Source: Qipengyuania sphaerica (GTDB taxonomy: Bacteria; Pseudomonadota; Alphaproteobacteria; Sphingomonadales; Sphingomonadaceae). Taken from it: 64,000 bases of DNA. Below the pieces are notes generated by a model that saw nothing but the letters and a program-made list of their open reading frames with translations, was not told the origin of the DNA and did not search any database. The position numbers and the translations under genes were made by a program. Each line of letters begins with the position of its first letter. Position 1 is the stretch's first letter. Below, one piece after another: positions 29,301-37,331 of this stretch. The stretch spans positions 930,001-994,000 of the forward strand of contig NZ_JAIGNR010000001.1 of the NCBI RefSeq assembly GCF_019711595.1. The letters are read 5' to 3'.

Positions 29301-29704
29301 GTGTCGATGACTTCATAGCCCCATGTGCCCAGATCGGTGCCGAGATCGACACGGCGAAGGAAGTCGGCAAAGCCGTGCCACGGCGGATCGAGAAAGGTTG
29401 CCTGATAGATGAAGGGCGCACCTGCCTGCATGGCAACAAGAGTTGCCTCTGCGCGTTCCTCGAGCGTTCCTTCGCTCGAGATCTCTGCAACCTCACCCGA
29501 CTGACACAGCGAGGCGAGATAGTCCGCCTCATGGGCGTGCCCGGCGTCCTGGATGAGGACCATGGTCTCGTCGTCTTCGGCCCGCTCGGGCAGTGAGTCG
29601 GGCGCCTGCAGCTTTCTGAGGTTGAGGGCCGCGGCGTGCGCGCAGCCCAGGAAGGCGTTGAGGTCCGAGGCCGAGTGAAGCAATCGGGAATTGTGCTTAC
29701 GCAT
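26330..29704 (-). CDS. TM0106-like RecB nuclease / SF1 helicase
   Basis: A 1124-residue multidomain enzyme. An N-terminal RecB-like nuclease is indicated by YEVIDTKLA and QLALYSK (the QxxxY block), followed by a cysteine cluster CKACSLCGWREVC. A middle RNase H/DEDD exonuclease-like segment has FFDLEGDP and YNKVDCENTEGL. The C-terminal SF1B Upf1/Dna2-type helicase has GPPGTGKT (near 744), YLVVDEAGQVS, VGTVDKFQGQEAE and NVAVSRARA. It is 28 bases upstream of the McrB gene on the same strand and likely cotranscribed, which suggests DNA or RNA processing linked to McrBC restriction. It is not part of classical McrBC. Confidence 0.85.
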   Translation of the reverse strand: MRKHNSRLLHSASDLNAFLGCAHAAALNLRKLQAPDSLPERAEDDETMVLIQDAGHAHEADYLASLCQSGEVAEISSEGTLEERAEATLVAMQAGAPFIYQATFLDPPWHGFADFLRRVDLGTDLGTWGYEVIDTKLARSPNPKHVIQLALYSKMIENVQGKPPHTMHLVLGDGAEASFRRVEFEHFVRAASERYLAFIGEGAEGSRPEPCKACSLCGWREVCAAQWEEEDHLFQVAGIQSTQIDKLREAGVNTVGDLGALPAGTQIPRLAPRTFERLRAQAALQVARRTGELTTEPLPIEPGRGFARMPAPSPHDLFFDLEGDPLHPDGLEYLWGVHYRGPAGDPLFRHAWGHDRAAERAAFESMVDFFTEHCARHPNAHIYHYAPYEVTVLRRLSTAFASREAAVDNLLRGEKLVDLYSIVRGAIRTSEPDLSLKTLEIFFAEKRGEDVQKADQSIVHYHRWRETGDQALLDGILAYNKVDCENTEGLRDWLLTLRPDLPWWTKTGPEPSSEKSEESLRREERLDALRRAITAGSVPSSDRGRELTSHLIDFHTRAKKPEQWAIFDRCEREEDELVDDGECIGSISPAGDEWLRPEKQSIVATYRFPAQDTKLREGKETLHAPTRERLGTIFAIDREQGIVEVKRGKKAGSDFPTAGSLIPGWPLDTTQLELAVERVANAWASHDPAGPGEARYRALSDIVERTGPRLLDWQGGTLVRDDETLVEAAIGRALALDHSALFIQGPPGTGKTYTSAHMILSLIAAGKNVGVSSNSHKAINNLLGKVEEVAEKEGVHVFGAKKVSPGDPDSYLNGKMIYDLADNGDVEEGGYDLVGGTAWLFARPAFDQHFDYLVVDEAGQVSLGHLLAMGSAAKNIILVGDQMQLGQPIQGAHPGESGLSALDYLLEGAATIAPDRGILLDTSWRMNPSIGSFISRAVYDGRLKSHPACEKQTLLLGDAADPNLPPHGIRMIPMDHTGCRQASEAEVTKTVELVEALLGTRFIDFNGNEGTVTLDNILVVAPFNMQVNALKDALPEGARVGTVDKFQGQEAEIVIVSMTTSSPDDLPRHVDFFYSKNRLNVAVSRARALAIVLANPKLLELEATTVEHLKLVNTLAWLNNEASN

Positions 29705-29817
29705 GTTCAGGATTGCTCCACTAACCGGGTGAGGGGAGGACAGTACGGTGCCTCCAACTTGCTGACAAGAATGCAGTTTTTGAAATTGTCCGGGACGCCG
29801 GTCACTGCGCGCATCCT

Positions 29818-30087
29818 TCAGAACTTGAGCCGCTGCAGGCGATGCGCAGCGGTGATGACCGCGCCGTCGTCGCCCACGACGAGGTAGGAATCGAGAGCCT
29901 TCTCGATGCGATTAAAGAGATGAGAGCCGAGGCCGGCCTTGGCCCGGGAACGCGCCTGCCGGTCGAGGTAGTAGACATCTGCGCCATGGTGCCTGCGGCT
30001 GTTGCCATAGGCGAGCAGCGCATCGACAGCTTCGGTCGGAATACCGCGCTGCTGGAGGCGGGTCTGTGCGTGGTGGGTAAACTCCAT
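29818..30087 (-). CDS. Small DUF4258-like protein
   Basis: An 89-residue basic protein. Its opening FTHHAQTRLQQRGIPTEAVD matches the start of DUF4258 proteins, small RelE/BrnT-like folds often near mobile genes. AAAGGA lies upstream of the ATG at 30087. It leads toward the nuclease-helicase gene 113 bases away and diverges from the WYL regulator, sharing its operator region. It could be a toxin-like effector or an accessory factor; no antitoxin-like gene is adjacent. Confidence 0.72.
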   Translation of the reverse strand: MEFTHHAQTRLQQRGIPTEAVDALLAYGNSRRHHGADVYYLDRQARSRAKAGLGSHLFNRIEKALDSYLVVGDDGAVITAAHRLQRLKF

Positions 30088-30130
30088 GTTGGGTCCTTTC
30101 CTGTTGGTGCGAATCCGTTATGAAGGACGA

Positions 30131-30151
30131 GGGCGACAAAAACTGTCACCC
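30131..30151. promoter_or_regulatory. Inverted repeat, likely WYL-regulator operator
   Basis: GGGCGACA-N5-TGTCACCC (7 of 8 positions symmetric) lies between the divergent DUF4258-like gene and the WYL regulator, 12 bases before the regulator's ATG and overlapping its leader. WYL regulators of defence operons commonly bind such sites, so autoregulation and control of the nuclease/McrBC transcript are inferred. Confidence 0.6.
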
Positions 30152-30163
30152 AATGGAGGAGCC

Positions 30164-31159
30164 ATGTCGTTTTCCAAGGCAGTCGACCTGCTGCGCCTCG
30201 CCATGATGGCGACGTCACGGCGCGGAGTTTGTCTCGCTGACGTGGAGGCCGAATTCGGTTGTGTGCGCCGAACTGCGCAACGGATGATCGGCGCCCTTGA
30301 GGAGGCATTTCCCGCAACCGAACACTGGATCGACGAGGGGGATCGGCGCCACTACTGGCGGGTTCCCGCTCGCGCTATCGCGCAGTTGCTGTCGCCCTCT
30401 GCGGATGAGCTTGCGGCCATGACCACGGCGGTCGGCGAGCTTCGCCGAATTGGCCTGGTCGCAGAAGCTGAACGGCTAGCCGGACTTGATCGTAAGGTTA
30501 GGGCCCTTATCCCGCCGGAGAGCGGCGGGCGTCTGGCCGTTGACGAGGAGGCCCTGCTCGAGGCCCTCGGCTATGCCGCGCGACCTGGGCCTCAGCCAGC
30601 TGCGGCAGCGGAGGTTGATCGCGCGATCTCACAGGCCTTGAAAGGCCCATTTCATCTCAGGGTGGCCTATCGTAGCCGCGGCGAAGGGGAGGCAAGCTGG
30701 CGCACGATCGAGCCGTTAGGGCTCTTATTGGGCGCACGGCGTTATCTCGTCGGGCGGGATCTGGCAAAGAAGGATGGGCGCTTCCGCCATTACCGCGTCG
30801 AGGACATCAGCGAGGCCGAGGTCCTGGCGTCGAGCTTCTCTTATCCAACTGAATTCGATCTTCGCGCCCACGCCAGTCGCGCCTTTGGCTCATTCCACAA
30901 CGATGCCGAGTTCGGCGAAGTGGTGTGGCGCTTTACGCCCGATGCGGCGGAGCGAGCCAGCCGCTTTCTGTTCCATCCGACCCAGGCGTCGGAAAGGTGC
31001 GAGGATGGTTCACTTATCGTACGATTCAGGGCTTCTGGACATCTTGAGATGGCTTGGCACCTTTACTCCTGGGGCTCGCATGTCGAGGTACTGCAGCCAG
31101 TAGAATTAGCAGAAATGGTCCATTCCTATCGTCGAAAAGACTTCCCTTCGCTGCCGTGA
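30164..31159 (+). CDS. WYL-domain transcriptional regulator
   Basis: This 331-residue regulator has an N-terminal winged helix (about 1-65, LADVEAEFGCVRRTAQRMIG) and a WYL domain (about 155-250, with LRVAYRSRGEG, IEPLGLLLGARRYLVGRD and a HYRVEDIS strand). A WCX-like C-terminal extension (EVVWRFTPDAAERA) follows. WYL proteins sense ligands, perhaps nucleic acids, and often silence anti-phage operons until infection. GGAGGAG precedes the ATG at 30164. It diverges from the DUF4258 gene and the nuclease-helicase/McrBC genes, which it probably controls. The following 292 bases hold no clear gene. Confidence 0.88.
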   Translation: MSFSKAVDLLRLAMMATSRRGVCLADVEAEFGCVRRTAQRMIGALEEAFPATEHWIDEGDRRHYWRVPARAIAQLLSPSADELAAMTTAVGELRRIGLVAEAERLAGLDRKVRALIPPESGGRLAVDEEALLEALGYAARPGPQPAAAAEVDRAISQALKGPFHLRVAYRSRGEGEASWRTIEPLGLLLGARRYLVGRDLAKKDGRFRHYRVEDISEAEVLASSFSYPTEFDLRAHASRAFGSFHNDAEFGEVVWRFTPDAAERASRFLFHPTQASERCEDGSLIVRFRASGHLEMAWHLYSWGSHVEVLQPVELAEMVHSYRRKDFPSLP

Positions 31160-31451
31160 TTAGAAGCACTGTATTTTGCTCGCTCGAAATGGTGAGACCA
31201 ATCTGAAACCCGCAGTTTCCTTCGAATTTGAAAAGGGCCTGCGTAAGGTTGTGTAGCCGTAGACGGATAGCGACGATCGCGGTCTCGTCCTTGCCAGGGC
31301 GAGGCTTCTCGCATCGAGATTTGTGGTGCCGACAGCCGTCACCGCTTACCCCGTACAATGGAGTGGCTCGGCGGTAGGGCCGAGTAGTATATGAAATTAA
31401 GTGGGGAGCGCGCGCTCGGCCAGAGCGATCTCCCACCAAGGATCATCCGAC

Positions 31452-31982
31452 ATGAATATGGTTACCCCGCAACGCCCTCATGGGGGCGAACCCTTGCTGC
31501 CGCATACTGTCCACAGGACATACAGGACGCTTAGCCGATTGGGCGCCTTTCTGAGCGCGACCGGACTTTCGCCCGACAGCAACGAGATGAGCTATCGCAC
31601 CAATGAGGGCTTCTATGTCGACCAGGAAGCAGGCGTGGTGGTTACCGCCACTTCCTGCGACCGGCCGCTGCTCTTTGCCGAATGCGAAACGCTAGCTCTG
31701 TTGCTTCAGATGGACCTTGTCGTGCTGCGGTTCGATCCGCTCTTAGGCGCGTCGTTCGATGTGCTGATGGATGGAAGCCAGAGCTGGCTGTGCGACTTCC
31801 TTGCTTGGCGCCGTGATGGCGGCGACATGTGGCTGGTGCCCTCGCAGGCATCGGGTCCGTTCTTCCGCTTCACCGGGAAGGGGCTCGAGGCCTATGAAGG
31901 TGCGCCTTATTCGAACGGGGCCGAGCGCTATGCCGGGATCATGCGGGCCATCGAGCGTCCCTCATTTGACGGAGGGTTCTAG
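31452..31982 (+). CDS. Unknown protein, first gene of a three-gene unit
   Basis: A 176-residue protein of unknown family. It is moderately acidic, with a central hydrophobic-strand pattern (GVVVTATSCDRPLLFAEC, LLLQMDLVVLRFDPLLG). No signal peptide or catalytic motif is evident. The ATG at 31452 is taken as start; ATG 31458 is also possible. It is followed 2 bases later by the relaxase-like gene, so the genes are almost certainly one operon. Confidence 0.65.
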   Translation: MNMVTPQRPHGGEPLLPHTVHRTYRTLSRLGAFLSATGLSPDSNEMSYRTNEGFYVDQEAGVVVTATSCDRPLLFAECETLALLLQMDLVVLRFDPLLGASFDVLMDGSQSWLCDFLAWRRDGGDMWLVPSQASGPFFRFTGKGLEAYEGAPYSNGAERYAGIMRAIERPSFDGGF

Positions 31983-31984
31983 CT

Positions 31985-32599
31985 ATGGCCCAGTCCACCT
32001 CCAAGGATTTCGCACCTTGCGCAGATATTGCGCAGACCAAGTTGAGCGTGTTCGTCCACCATCGGTGTGACGACCATCCCGATTTCGAGTTCTCGCGCCA
32101 TTGGTATAAGGGACAGGATAACAGGGTCGGCCTGCGGCCCTGGTTCGACAAGAAGCTTGTCCCTGGTGGCGATCCCCGCTTCGGATATGCGGCCAAGTAC
32201 GATGTGCTCGTTCCCCCGACCGCTCCGGGGGATCTTGTCAGGTTCGGGACGCTCGTCGATCGGTTTGACGACACCCTTCCTGTCTACGAGCAGCACGCAA
32301 TGATCCACGTCAAGATCATGCTCGATCCGGCCGAGGCCTGGCATGTCGGGTTCGAACGGGTGCGCAGCTATGCGCGCTCTCACTTCGCGCATCGCTTCGC
32401 GGTGGTGCTGATCGCCCATATCCCGGGCTTTGCTGGCCTGAAAGGGCAGGGCAATCACATCCATTGTGCGGTCCTCTCGCGCGACATCACGATCAATGGC
32501 TTTGGCGGTGCCTGTACCGAATTGTGCAGCGATCGCGGCTATGAGGCTGCGCTCGCAGCATGGGAGGAGCATAAGATGAATTGGGAAGGTGAGGTATGA
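31985..32599 (+). CDS. Small protein with MobA/MobL relaxase-like motif
   Basis: A 204-residue protein. The segment RFAVVLIAHIPG followed by GNHIHCAVLSRDI resembles the HxH metal-site neighbourhood of MobA/MobL relaxases, where an NPHAHxxxxTR block follows a VDxAIH strand. The tyrosine-bearing N-terminal motif and the long helicase or primase parts of true relaxases are absent, and there is no oriT-like site that I can point to. It may be a single-domain nuclease-like relative or a degenerate Mob protein. The gene lies 2 bases after its predecessor and its last bases overlap the next start (ATGA). Confidence 0.6.
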   Translation: MAQSTSKDFAPCADIAQTKLSVFVHHRCDDHPDFEFSRHWYKGQDNRVGLRPWFDKKLVPGGDPRFGYAAKYDVLVPPTAPGDLVRFGTLVDRFDDTLPVYEQHAMIHVKIMLDPAEAWHVGFERVRSYARSHFAHRFAVVLIAHIPGFAGLKGQGNHIHCAVLSRDITINGFGGACTELCSDRGYEAALAAWEEHKMNWEGEV

Positions 32600-33099
32600 G
32601 GAAGCAACAAAGCTCTAAGCCTTCGGAGTCTCTGGCGGCGCATTTCGCCCGCAAGGGAGAGGATGCAGTGGCAGAGCTGCAGGCGACCATGGAACGCGCC
32701 CGTGAGATGCTCGTAAGCGGCGAGGTCCAGCCTAACGGGGAAGGAGAAAATCCCTTTGATGTGCCTCCCTACGACTGGGAGGTTAGTGAGCCGCAGAGCG
32801 ATGCTACACGGCGCATCTATCTTGGGTCAGTCAGCGACCTTGCAACCGGTCAGGGACACTCGGTTCACTTTGCAGCCGGGCTGGCTCATGATGAGGACGA
32901 GTTCCGTCGGCAACTCGCCGCCCACATCGGTCACGTCCTGGCCAACGGTGCGAAGGTAAACCGGGGTCTTGAAGAAATCTCTTTCTCCAAGACCTTCGTG
33001 TCGCCGTCGCTCCATCAGACTCTGGAGAAATTCGACCAGGGCAGGGATGCACCGGCAGGCTTTTTCTATCTCGGCCGCTGGCACGAGAACCGTTTCTGA
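32596..33099 (+). CDS. Unknown protein, third gene of the unit
   Basis: A 167-residue protein that I do not recognise. The N-terminus is basic and polar, then helical (EDAVAELQATMERAREML), with a mixed C-terminal half ending GFFYLGRWHENRF. Its ATG overlaps the stop of the relaxase-like gene by 4 bases, so translation is coupled. The conserved-looking order of three small genes suggests one functional unit, of unknown job. Confidence 0.65.
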   Translation: MRKQQSSKPSESLAAHFARKGEDAVAELQATMERAREMLVSGEVQPNGEGENPFDVPPYDWEVSEPQSDATRRIYLGSVSDLATGQGHSVHFAAGLAHDEDEFRRQLAAHIGHVLANGAKVNRGLEEISFSKTFVSPSLHQTLEKFDQGRDAPAGFFYLGRWHENRF

Positions 33100-33323
33100 C
33101 AATTGTTGAGAGGCACGAACGGGCCATTACGTCTTCGTCTCATGCGATACAGCTCAGAAGGCGCCAGTTTAGAAGGCTTACGGTGGGCAAAGGCTGCAAT
33201 TACAATTTGGTCGTTGCTCATGGCGACCAATAATCTCTGCCAGCACAACCACCCTTACGTCCGAAATCGTTCAAATACAGAGTTTTAAGGATTAACTCTT
33301 AACTGCCGCCCGCTGAACGCAAC

Positions 33324-35030
33324 GTGGGAGGTTTGGTGACAATTGACGGCAGAGGCACTGTTGGAATCGGGATCGGATATCTCGAGGATACCAATTTCAT
33401 AACTTCCCGTATTGACGACAGTAACGAAGGAGCATGGATTCACGCCAAGCTAGTTCGGCCAACGGATTGGCGCTGCCCGGCGTGTGGAAACAAAGCCTCC
33501 AAGCACGGAGTATGTTATCAGCTCTTCGTCGATGTTCCGTACCAAGGGCGCCCGGCAAAACTTAGGGTCGAAGTCCCACGTGGGCGCTGCCGCAGTGAGA
33601 ACTGTGAAACGAAGACTTTTCAATTTCGACCGGACGGGTATTTCGATGGCAAACTAACCTCACGATGTCGTCGATACATCGAAGACAACTGTTTCAAGCA
33701 GACCTTTTCCGCTCTGGCGAAGCAAACCGGAGTTCCAGAAGCTACGATCCGCAGGATTGCAGATCAACTCTTAGATAAATTGGATGCCAATTTCCGCATC
33801 GATACTCCTAGAATACTTTCAATCGACGAAGTTTGCCTCCCTTCCGGAAAAGATGAGAAGGTACGACTCCAGAACATCGAAAAATTTCCAAACGGAAAGA
33901 CAAAAGTATTTAGGACAATTTTGTCTGACGGAGAGACTTCGCAAGTCGTCGATGTCTTGCCCGATAAGGAGGGGTTTACAGTTTACCAAGCTCTCGTCGC
34001 TCTTCAGGGCTACGAGCGCATTAGATTTGTGACCATCGATCTTTCAGCCAATTTCAGAAATGCGGTTAGGGCTGCCTTCGGTGATCGCGTAACCATTGTC
34101 GCCGATCGATGGCATGTTGCGAAACGAATAAACAGCGTTGTCGATAAAGCTCGCCGAAATGTCCGCAACGATCAAAAGGATACTGCAAAGGATCTAAGGC
34201 TCTGCCTTGCAACGCGGTCGCGAGTTCTAAAGGAGAAGAACCAGGAGAGGCATCAGGCCCTCATGGATTTTCTGGAATGCGCCCCTCACCTTAAGAGTGT
34301 GTATTGGGCCAAAGAGCGATTGCTCGATGTATACCATTCGAGAAACCGTGAAGAAGCGGAAGCGAAATTCAGCGAATGGCGCGAATGGCTCGACGAGCAA
34401 CAGTCGGATGCGTTTAGCGGCGTAATTCAAACCTTCAGCAATTGGCGCTTAGAGATTTTTTCGTACTGGGATTGTATTGGGGCGGGACAGAAGAATGATG
34501 CCGTTTCCGGTTTAGATCCCGACAGTCCGATCAACGATTTTCTCGACACCGATATCGACATCGAACGCTATACGAATGCGCGAGCGGAAGCACGAAATCG
34601 ACAAATAAGACACCTCAACGGTGCCGGACGATCTTACTCGTTCCGGTTCTTGAGGGCGCGGTCCATTTTTTCCACGTATGAGGTTTGGAGGCAGTTTAGC
34701 ATTTGCTTCGAATGCAGAACCGCCTTTAGGCGAGACATGAGTTCACTTGGACGGCGCATAGAGAGGGCCGTCGATGCGCACGCTGCCCATGTGAAGTTCA
34801 ATCCGGCTAAGTTTTGCCGAGGTTGTGAGCCTTCTTCCTCAGGAGTCACACGCTCTGACGGAAAGCCTGTACAACCATTCGTCACACGGTGTGGACTTAT
34901 CGATGTTTGGACCGAGCGAGAGCCCGCTATCAAGGACCAAGCAGAATGGTTCGCACAGTCAGAGGGCCGCATGAGAAGGCTTAAACTTCTCCCGGAAAAG
35001 GCATCTGCATCCCCGAGTTTATTCGACTAG
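33324..35030 (+). CDS. ISL3-family transposase
   Basis: A 568-residue transposase with an N-terminal zinc-finger region (CPACGNKASKHG, then CRSENCETKTFQF), a helix-turn-helix part (ALAKQTGVPEATIRRIADQ), and a DDE catalytic domain (LSIDEVCLP, FVTIDLSANFRNAV, VADRWHVAKRIN). The length is above the usual 400-430 of ISL3 enzymes, with a C-terminal extension. GTG 33324 or GTG 33336 (behind GGGAGG) may be the start. I found no terminal inverted repeats or target duplication around it, so it may be a remnant or domesticated copy. The surroundings are AT-richer than the island average by eye. Confidence 0.82.
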   Translation: MGGLVTIDGRGTVGIGIGYLEDTNFITSRIDDSNEGAWIHAKLVRPTDWRCPACGNKASKHGVCYQLFVDVPYQGRPAKLRVEVPRGRCRSENCETKTFQFRPDGYFDGKLTSRCRRYIEDNCFKQTFSALAKQTGVPEATIRRIADQLLDKLDANFRIDTPRILSIDEVCLPSGKDEKVRLQNIEKFPNGKTKVFRTILSDGETSQVVDVLPDKEGFTVYQALVALQGYERIRFVTIDLSANFRNAVRAAFGDRVTIVADRWHVAKRINSVVDKARRNVRNDQKDTAKDLRLCLATRSRVLKEKNQERHQALMDFLECAPHLKSVYWAKERLLDVYHSRNREEAEAKFSEWREWLDEQQSDAFSGVIQTFSNWRLEIFSYWDCIGAGQKNDAVSGLDPDSPINDFLDTDIDIERYTNARAEARNRQIRHLNGAGRSYSFRFLRARSIFSTYEVWRQFSICFECRTAFRRDMSSLGRRIERAVDAHAAHVKFNPAKFCRGCEPSSSGVTRSDGKPVQPFVTRCGLIDVWTEREPAIKDQAEWFAQSEGRMRRLKLLPEKASASPSLFD

Positions 35031-35410
35031 AAAAGTGCAAGTTCCGACGTTTCTGTGAGGACTTCAGCTTGGCTCTGCACCATGGCAACTATAGGGCCGA
35101 TGGCGGACTGTCTGTTACGCGACCGCTAGATCGCCGAAGCAGACATTCGCCTAACGACCCCACATCTGCCAGGCTTTTCTATAGTTGTCGGACGGTTCTT
35201 TGCCGAAGGTTCAGGCCAGAAAGTGCCTCAAGCGGATCGCGCGCCGGCCGTCCGGCCGAAATTGTCCAACTTAAAGAATCCTTTATTCGAGGACACGAAA
35301 CTTCTATTTCGCATATCGGAAGATGCAGTGTCCTCTCCATTGATTTTCTGTAAACAACATTGCATGCTTTAATAACCGGAACAATTATTTTCGGATGGCG
35401 GGGATTTGCG
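35031..35410. other. Gene-free region after the transposase
   Basis: This stretch holds no supported gene. A perfect 8-base inverted repeat, GAGGACAC at 35289-35296 and GTGTCCTC at 35328-35335, with 31 bases between, lies 75 bases before the next gene and could be a terminator-like hairpin or operator. There is no T-tract. Confidence 0.45.
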
Positions 35411-35773
35411 ATGGCGAAAATCAAGATACTGGCTGAACCCAAGGACGAGACGAAGATTGGTTGGTTCGTACACCTTTTCAGTTGGACGGAAGATGATCAG
35501 AAAGTCATTTCACACGGCCTAATCCTGAGCGACAAAGGGAACGGCAAGTTCGAGTTGCAATCCGATGATCTCGACGCAGGCGAGTACGGGCTTCACCTCG
35601 ATTGCAAGGGAGGCGGACGCGAAGTCTCTTTGACAGTGAAGTCCCCCAAGACCACCATGATCTATCCGGTGGGTGGAACGTGGCCGATGAAGCTGACCGT
35701 TCCTGGGACCGCCACCTTTCTCAATGACATCTGGTACTTCAGCATTCAGGGCAAAGAGGGGGAGGAGGGCTGA
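35411..35773 (+). CDS. Small unknown beta-rich protein
   Basis: A 120-residue protein without signal peptide, with alternating polar/hydrophobic strands and several glycines (GEYGLHLDCKGGGREVSLTV, WPMKLTVPG), so probably a small beta sandwich. Its stop overlaps the start of the outer-membrane protein gene by one base, so they are translated together. The family is not recognised. Confidence 0.65.
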   Translation: MAKIKILAEPKDETKIGWFVHLFSWTEDDQKVISHGLILSDKGNGKFELQSDDLDAGEYGLHLDCKGGGREVSLTVKSPKTTMIYPVGGTWPMKLTVPGTATFLNDIWYFSIQGKEGEEG

Positions 35774-36888
35774 TGAGACGCTATCCCGCCGCAATGGCAA
35801 CATCGCTGGTTCTGGTGCCATCGACGGGGTTGGCGCAGCAGCCCGCCGATACCAATGCTGATCCCATAGTCGTCACTGCTCCAAGCGACAGGTTCGATGA
35901 AGTGTTCATCGGTTTAACCACCTCTATCGACGTCTCCGAAAAGAAGTCCGAGGCCAATGCGAGCGTCAGTGGGTATACGGCCAGCGACAACGGTGATCCG
36001 TCCCGCATCGAGCAGAACGCGCTGATGTGGAAGGTAGGGATTGCACTGCCAATCGGCGGCACTGACGACGTGATCAAGGATCCGACCCTCGACCGTTTGG
36101 CCAATGGTCTCAAGCTGAGCGCCGGCCTGACGTTGATGTCCAGCGCTTCAAGTTTGGAGAATTATAGCGACGACACGTACGCAAAGCTCGGTGTCAGGGC
36201 GCTCGCCGCATGCGATCGCAGGGCTGGCGGCGATGCTGAAAAGAAACGCGAATGCGACGAAATGAGGCGATTACCGATCGTGTCACCGAGTTTTATCCGC
36301 AAGCATTTGCCGATGGCGATGATCGCGGCCAACCGCGCCGCTGGAATTCCATTTTATACGATCGGCGTGAAAGGCAGTGTGGCGTTCAAAGAATATGAAG
36401 CCGTCGACCCTGTCGACCTTGGCACGAATGAAGATTTCAAGACGGCCTATTCAACTACATTGACGGGAGTATTTTACCCTGCAGACGGAGTCAGCGCGAT
36501 TAAGGCTGAGGTGGAATACGCCGACGCGCTCGAGGAACTCGACGAGACGATCATCTGCAAGACGCCGATCGGCGATCCGGCGGTCGATTGTAAGTCTGGA
36601 TTTTCCGCGCTTCCGGAACGCGAGGAATCGCTCGTTCTGCGCGGCGAGTATCGGCGGTTCTTTCCGGTCAATGGAGTTGCCACGGGCGTCGGCATCGCAC
36701 CACTCGTCAGCTTCGACGCGCTCAGCAATGACTTGGGGGTCGAGGTTCCGGTATACGCCGTTCTGGGAGGGGAGAGCCCCATCGCTCCGGGGCTTAAGTT
36801 CGGTTACACGAAAGACGGCAGTGAGCCTTCAGACGCAAATGAAGAGTTCACGGTTTCGCTGTTTCTGAAGACCAGCTTCAGTTTTTAA
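35773..36888 (+). CDS. Probable outer-membrane beta-barrel protein
   Basis: A 371-residue exported protein. A signal peptide is visible (MRRYPAAMATSLVLVPSTGLAQQ), with probable cleavage after AQQ or ALAQ-type sequence near residue 22. The rest alternates short strands, and the protein ends LKTSFSF, the terminal phenylalanine signature used by the BAM machinery for barrel insertion. An internal pair of cysteines (CDRRAGGDAEKKREC) may form a disulphide. It has no match to a named porin. Its fusion-like overlap with the small gene at 35411 suggests they act together at the cell surface. Confidence 0.7.
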   Translation: MRRYPAAMATSLVLVPSTGLAQQPADTNADPIVVTAPSDRFDEVFIGLTTSIDVSEKKSEANASVSGYTASDNGDPSRIEQNALMWKVGIALPIGGTDDVIKDPTLDRLANGLKLSAGLTLMSSASSLENYSDDTYAKLGVRALAACDRRAGGDAEKKRECDEMRRLPIVSPSFIRKHLPMAMIAANRAAGIPFYTIGVKGSVAFKEYEAVDPVDLGTNEDFKTAYSTTLTGVFYPADGVSAIKAEVEYADALEELDETIICKTPIGDPAVDCKSGFSALPEREESLVLRGEYRRFFPVNGVATGVGIAPLVSFDALSNDLGVEVPVYAVLGGESPIAPGLKFGYTKDGSEPSDANEEFTVSLFLKTSFSF

Positions 36889-37331
36889 GTCGAACATACA
36901 TGGTTGTATCCGAAGAATTTCACGTCCTTTTCTAGTACTCTGGCGAGGAAGGTAAGATGAATATTTCGGCGCTTCATCCCCTCCTTTCGTGGACAAAGGG
37001 CTGGCTGAAATTGGGCGCGAAAGCTGAGAGGATGGATTCCGGATTTTCCATCCTCAAAGCTGACAGTCTGAAGAGGGTAGCGTTCCGGACATTGGAGCAA
37101 GAAGCTCGAACGGTGGCTATGGGCCGTAAGCTGTCCGTCTGCTCATGGGATGTAAGCAAAAAAACAGACAGTCGGCTGATGATGGCAGTGCACCAAGTTG
37201 ATGAGCGTCAGCGATGAACACACAATACGAATAGTGCGCTCTTCTTGCGGGCGGACGGATAACATTCTGGCTATTGGGATCAGTCAAAGTCCGGTTTTGT
37301 ATTCAGGCCAATCTTAGCGTAGCTTTGGGCG
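36889..37331. other. Intergenic region before the patatin operon
   Basis: These 443 bases contain one weakly supported small frame (36957-37217) and presumably the promoter of the four-gene operon that follows. A short inverted pair GGATGG/CCATCC lies near 37030-37062. I see no RNA gene. Confidence 0.4.
36957..37217 (+). CDS. Possible small protein
   Basis: An 86-codon frame with a good AGGAAGG ribosome site 5 bases before the ATG. The predicted product is basic and helical in part, has no membrane segment, and resembles nothing known. It lies in an otherwise empty region upstream of the patatin gene. It is included because of the ribosome site only. Confidence 0.25.
   Translation: MNISALHPLLSWTKGWLKLGAKAERMDSGFSILKADSLKRVAFRTLEQEARTVAMGRKLSVCSWDVSKKTDSRLMMAVHQVDERQR

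Noticed and set aside
33100-35410. Complete insertion sequence
   Set aside because: Terminal inverted repeats and target duplications could not be identified; the inverted pair at 35289/35328 has no partner on the left side of the transposase.
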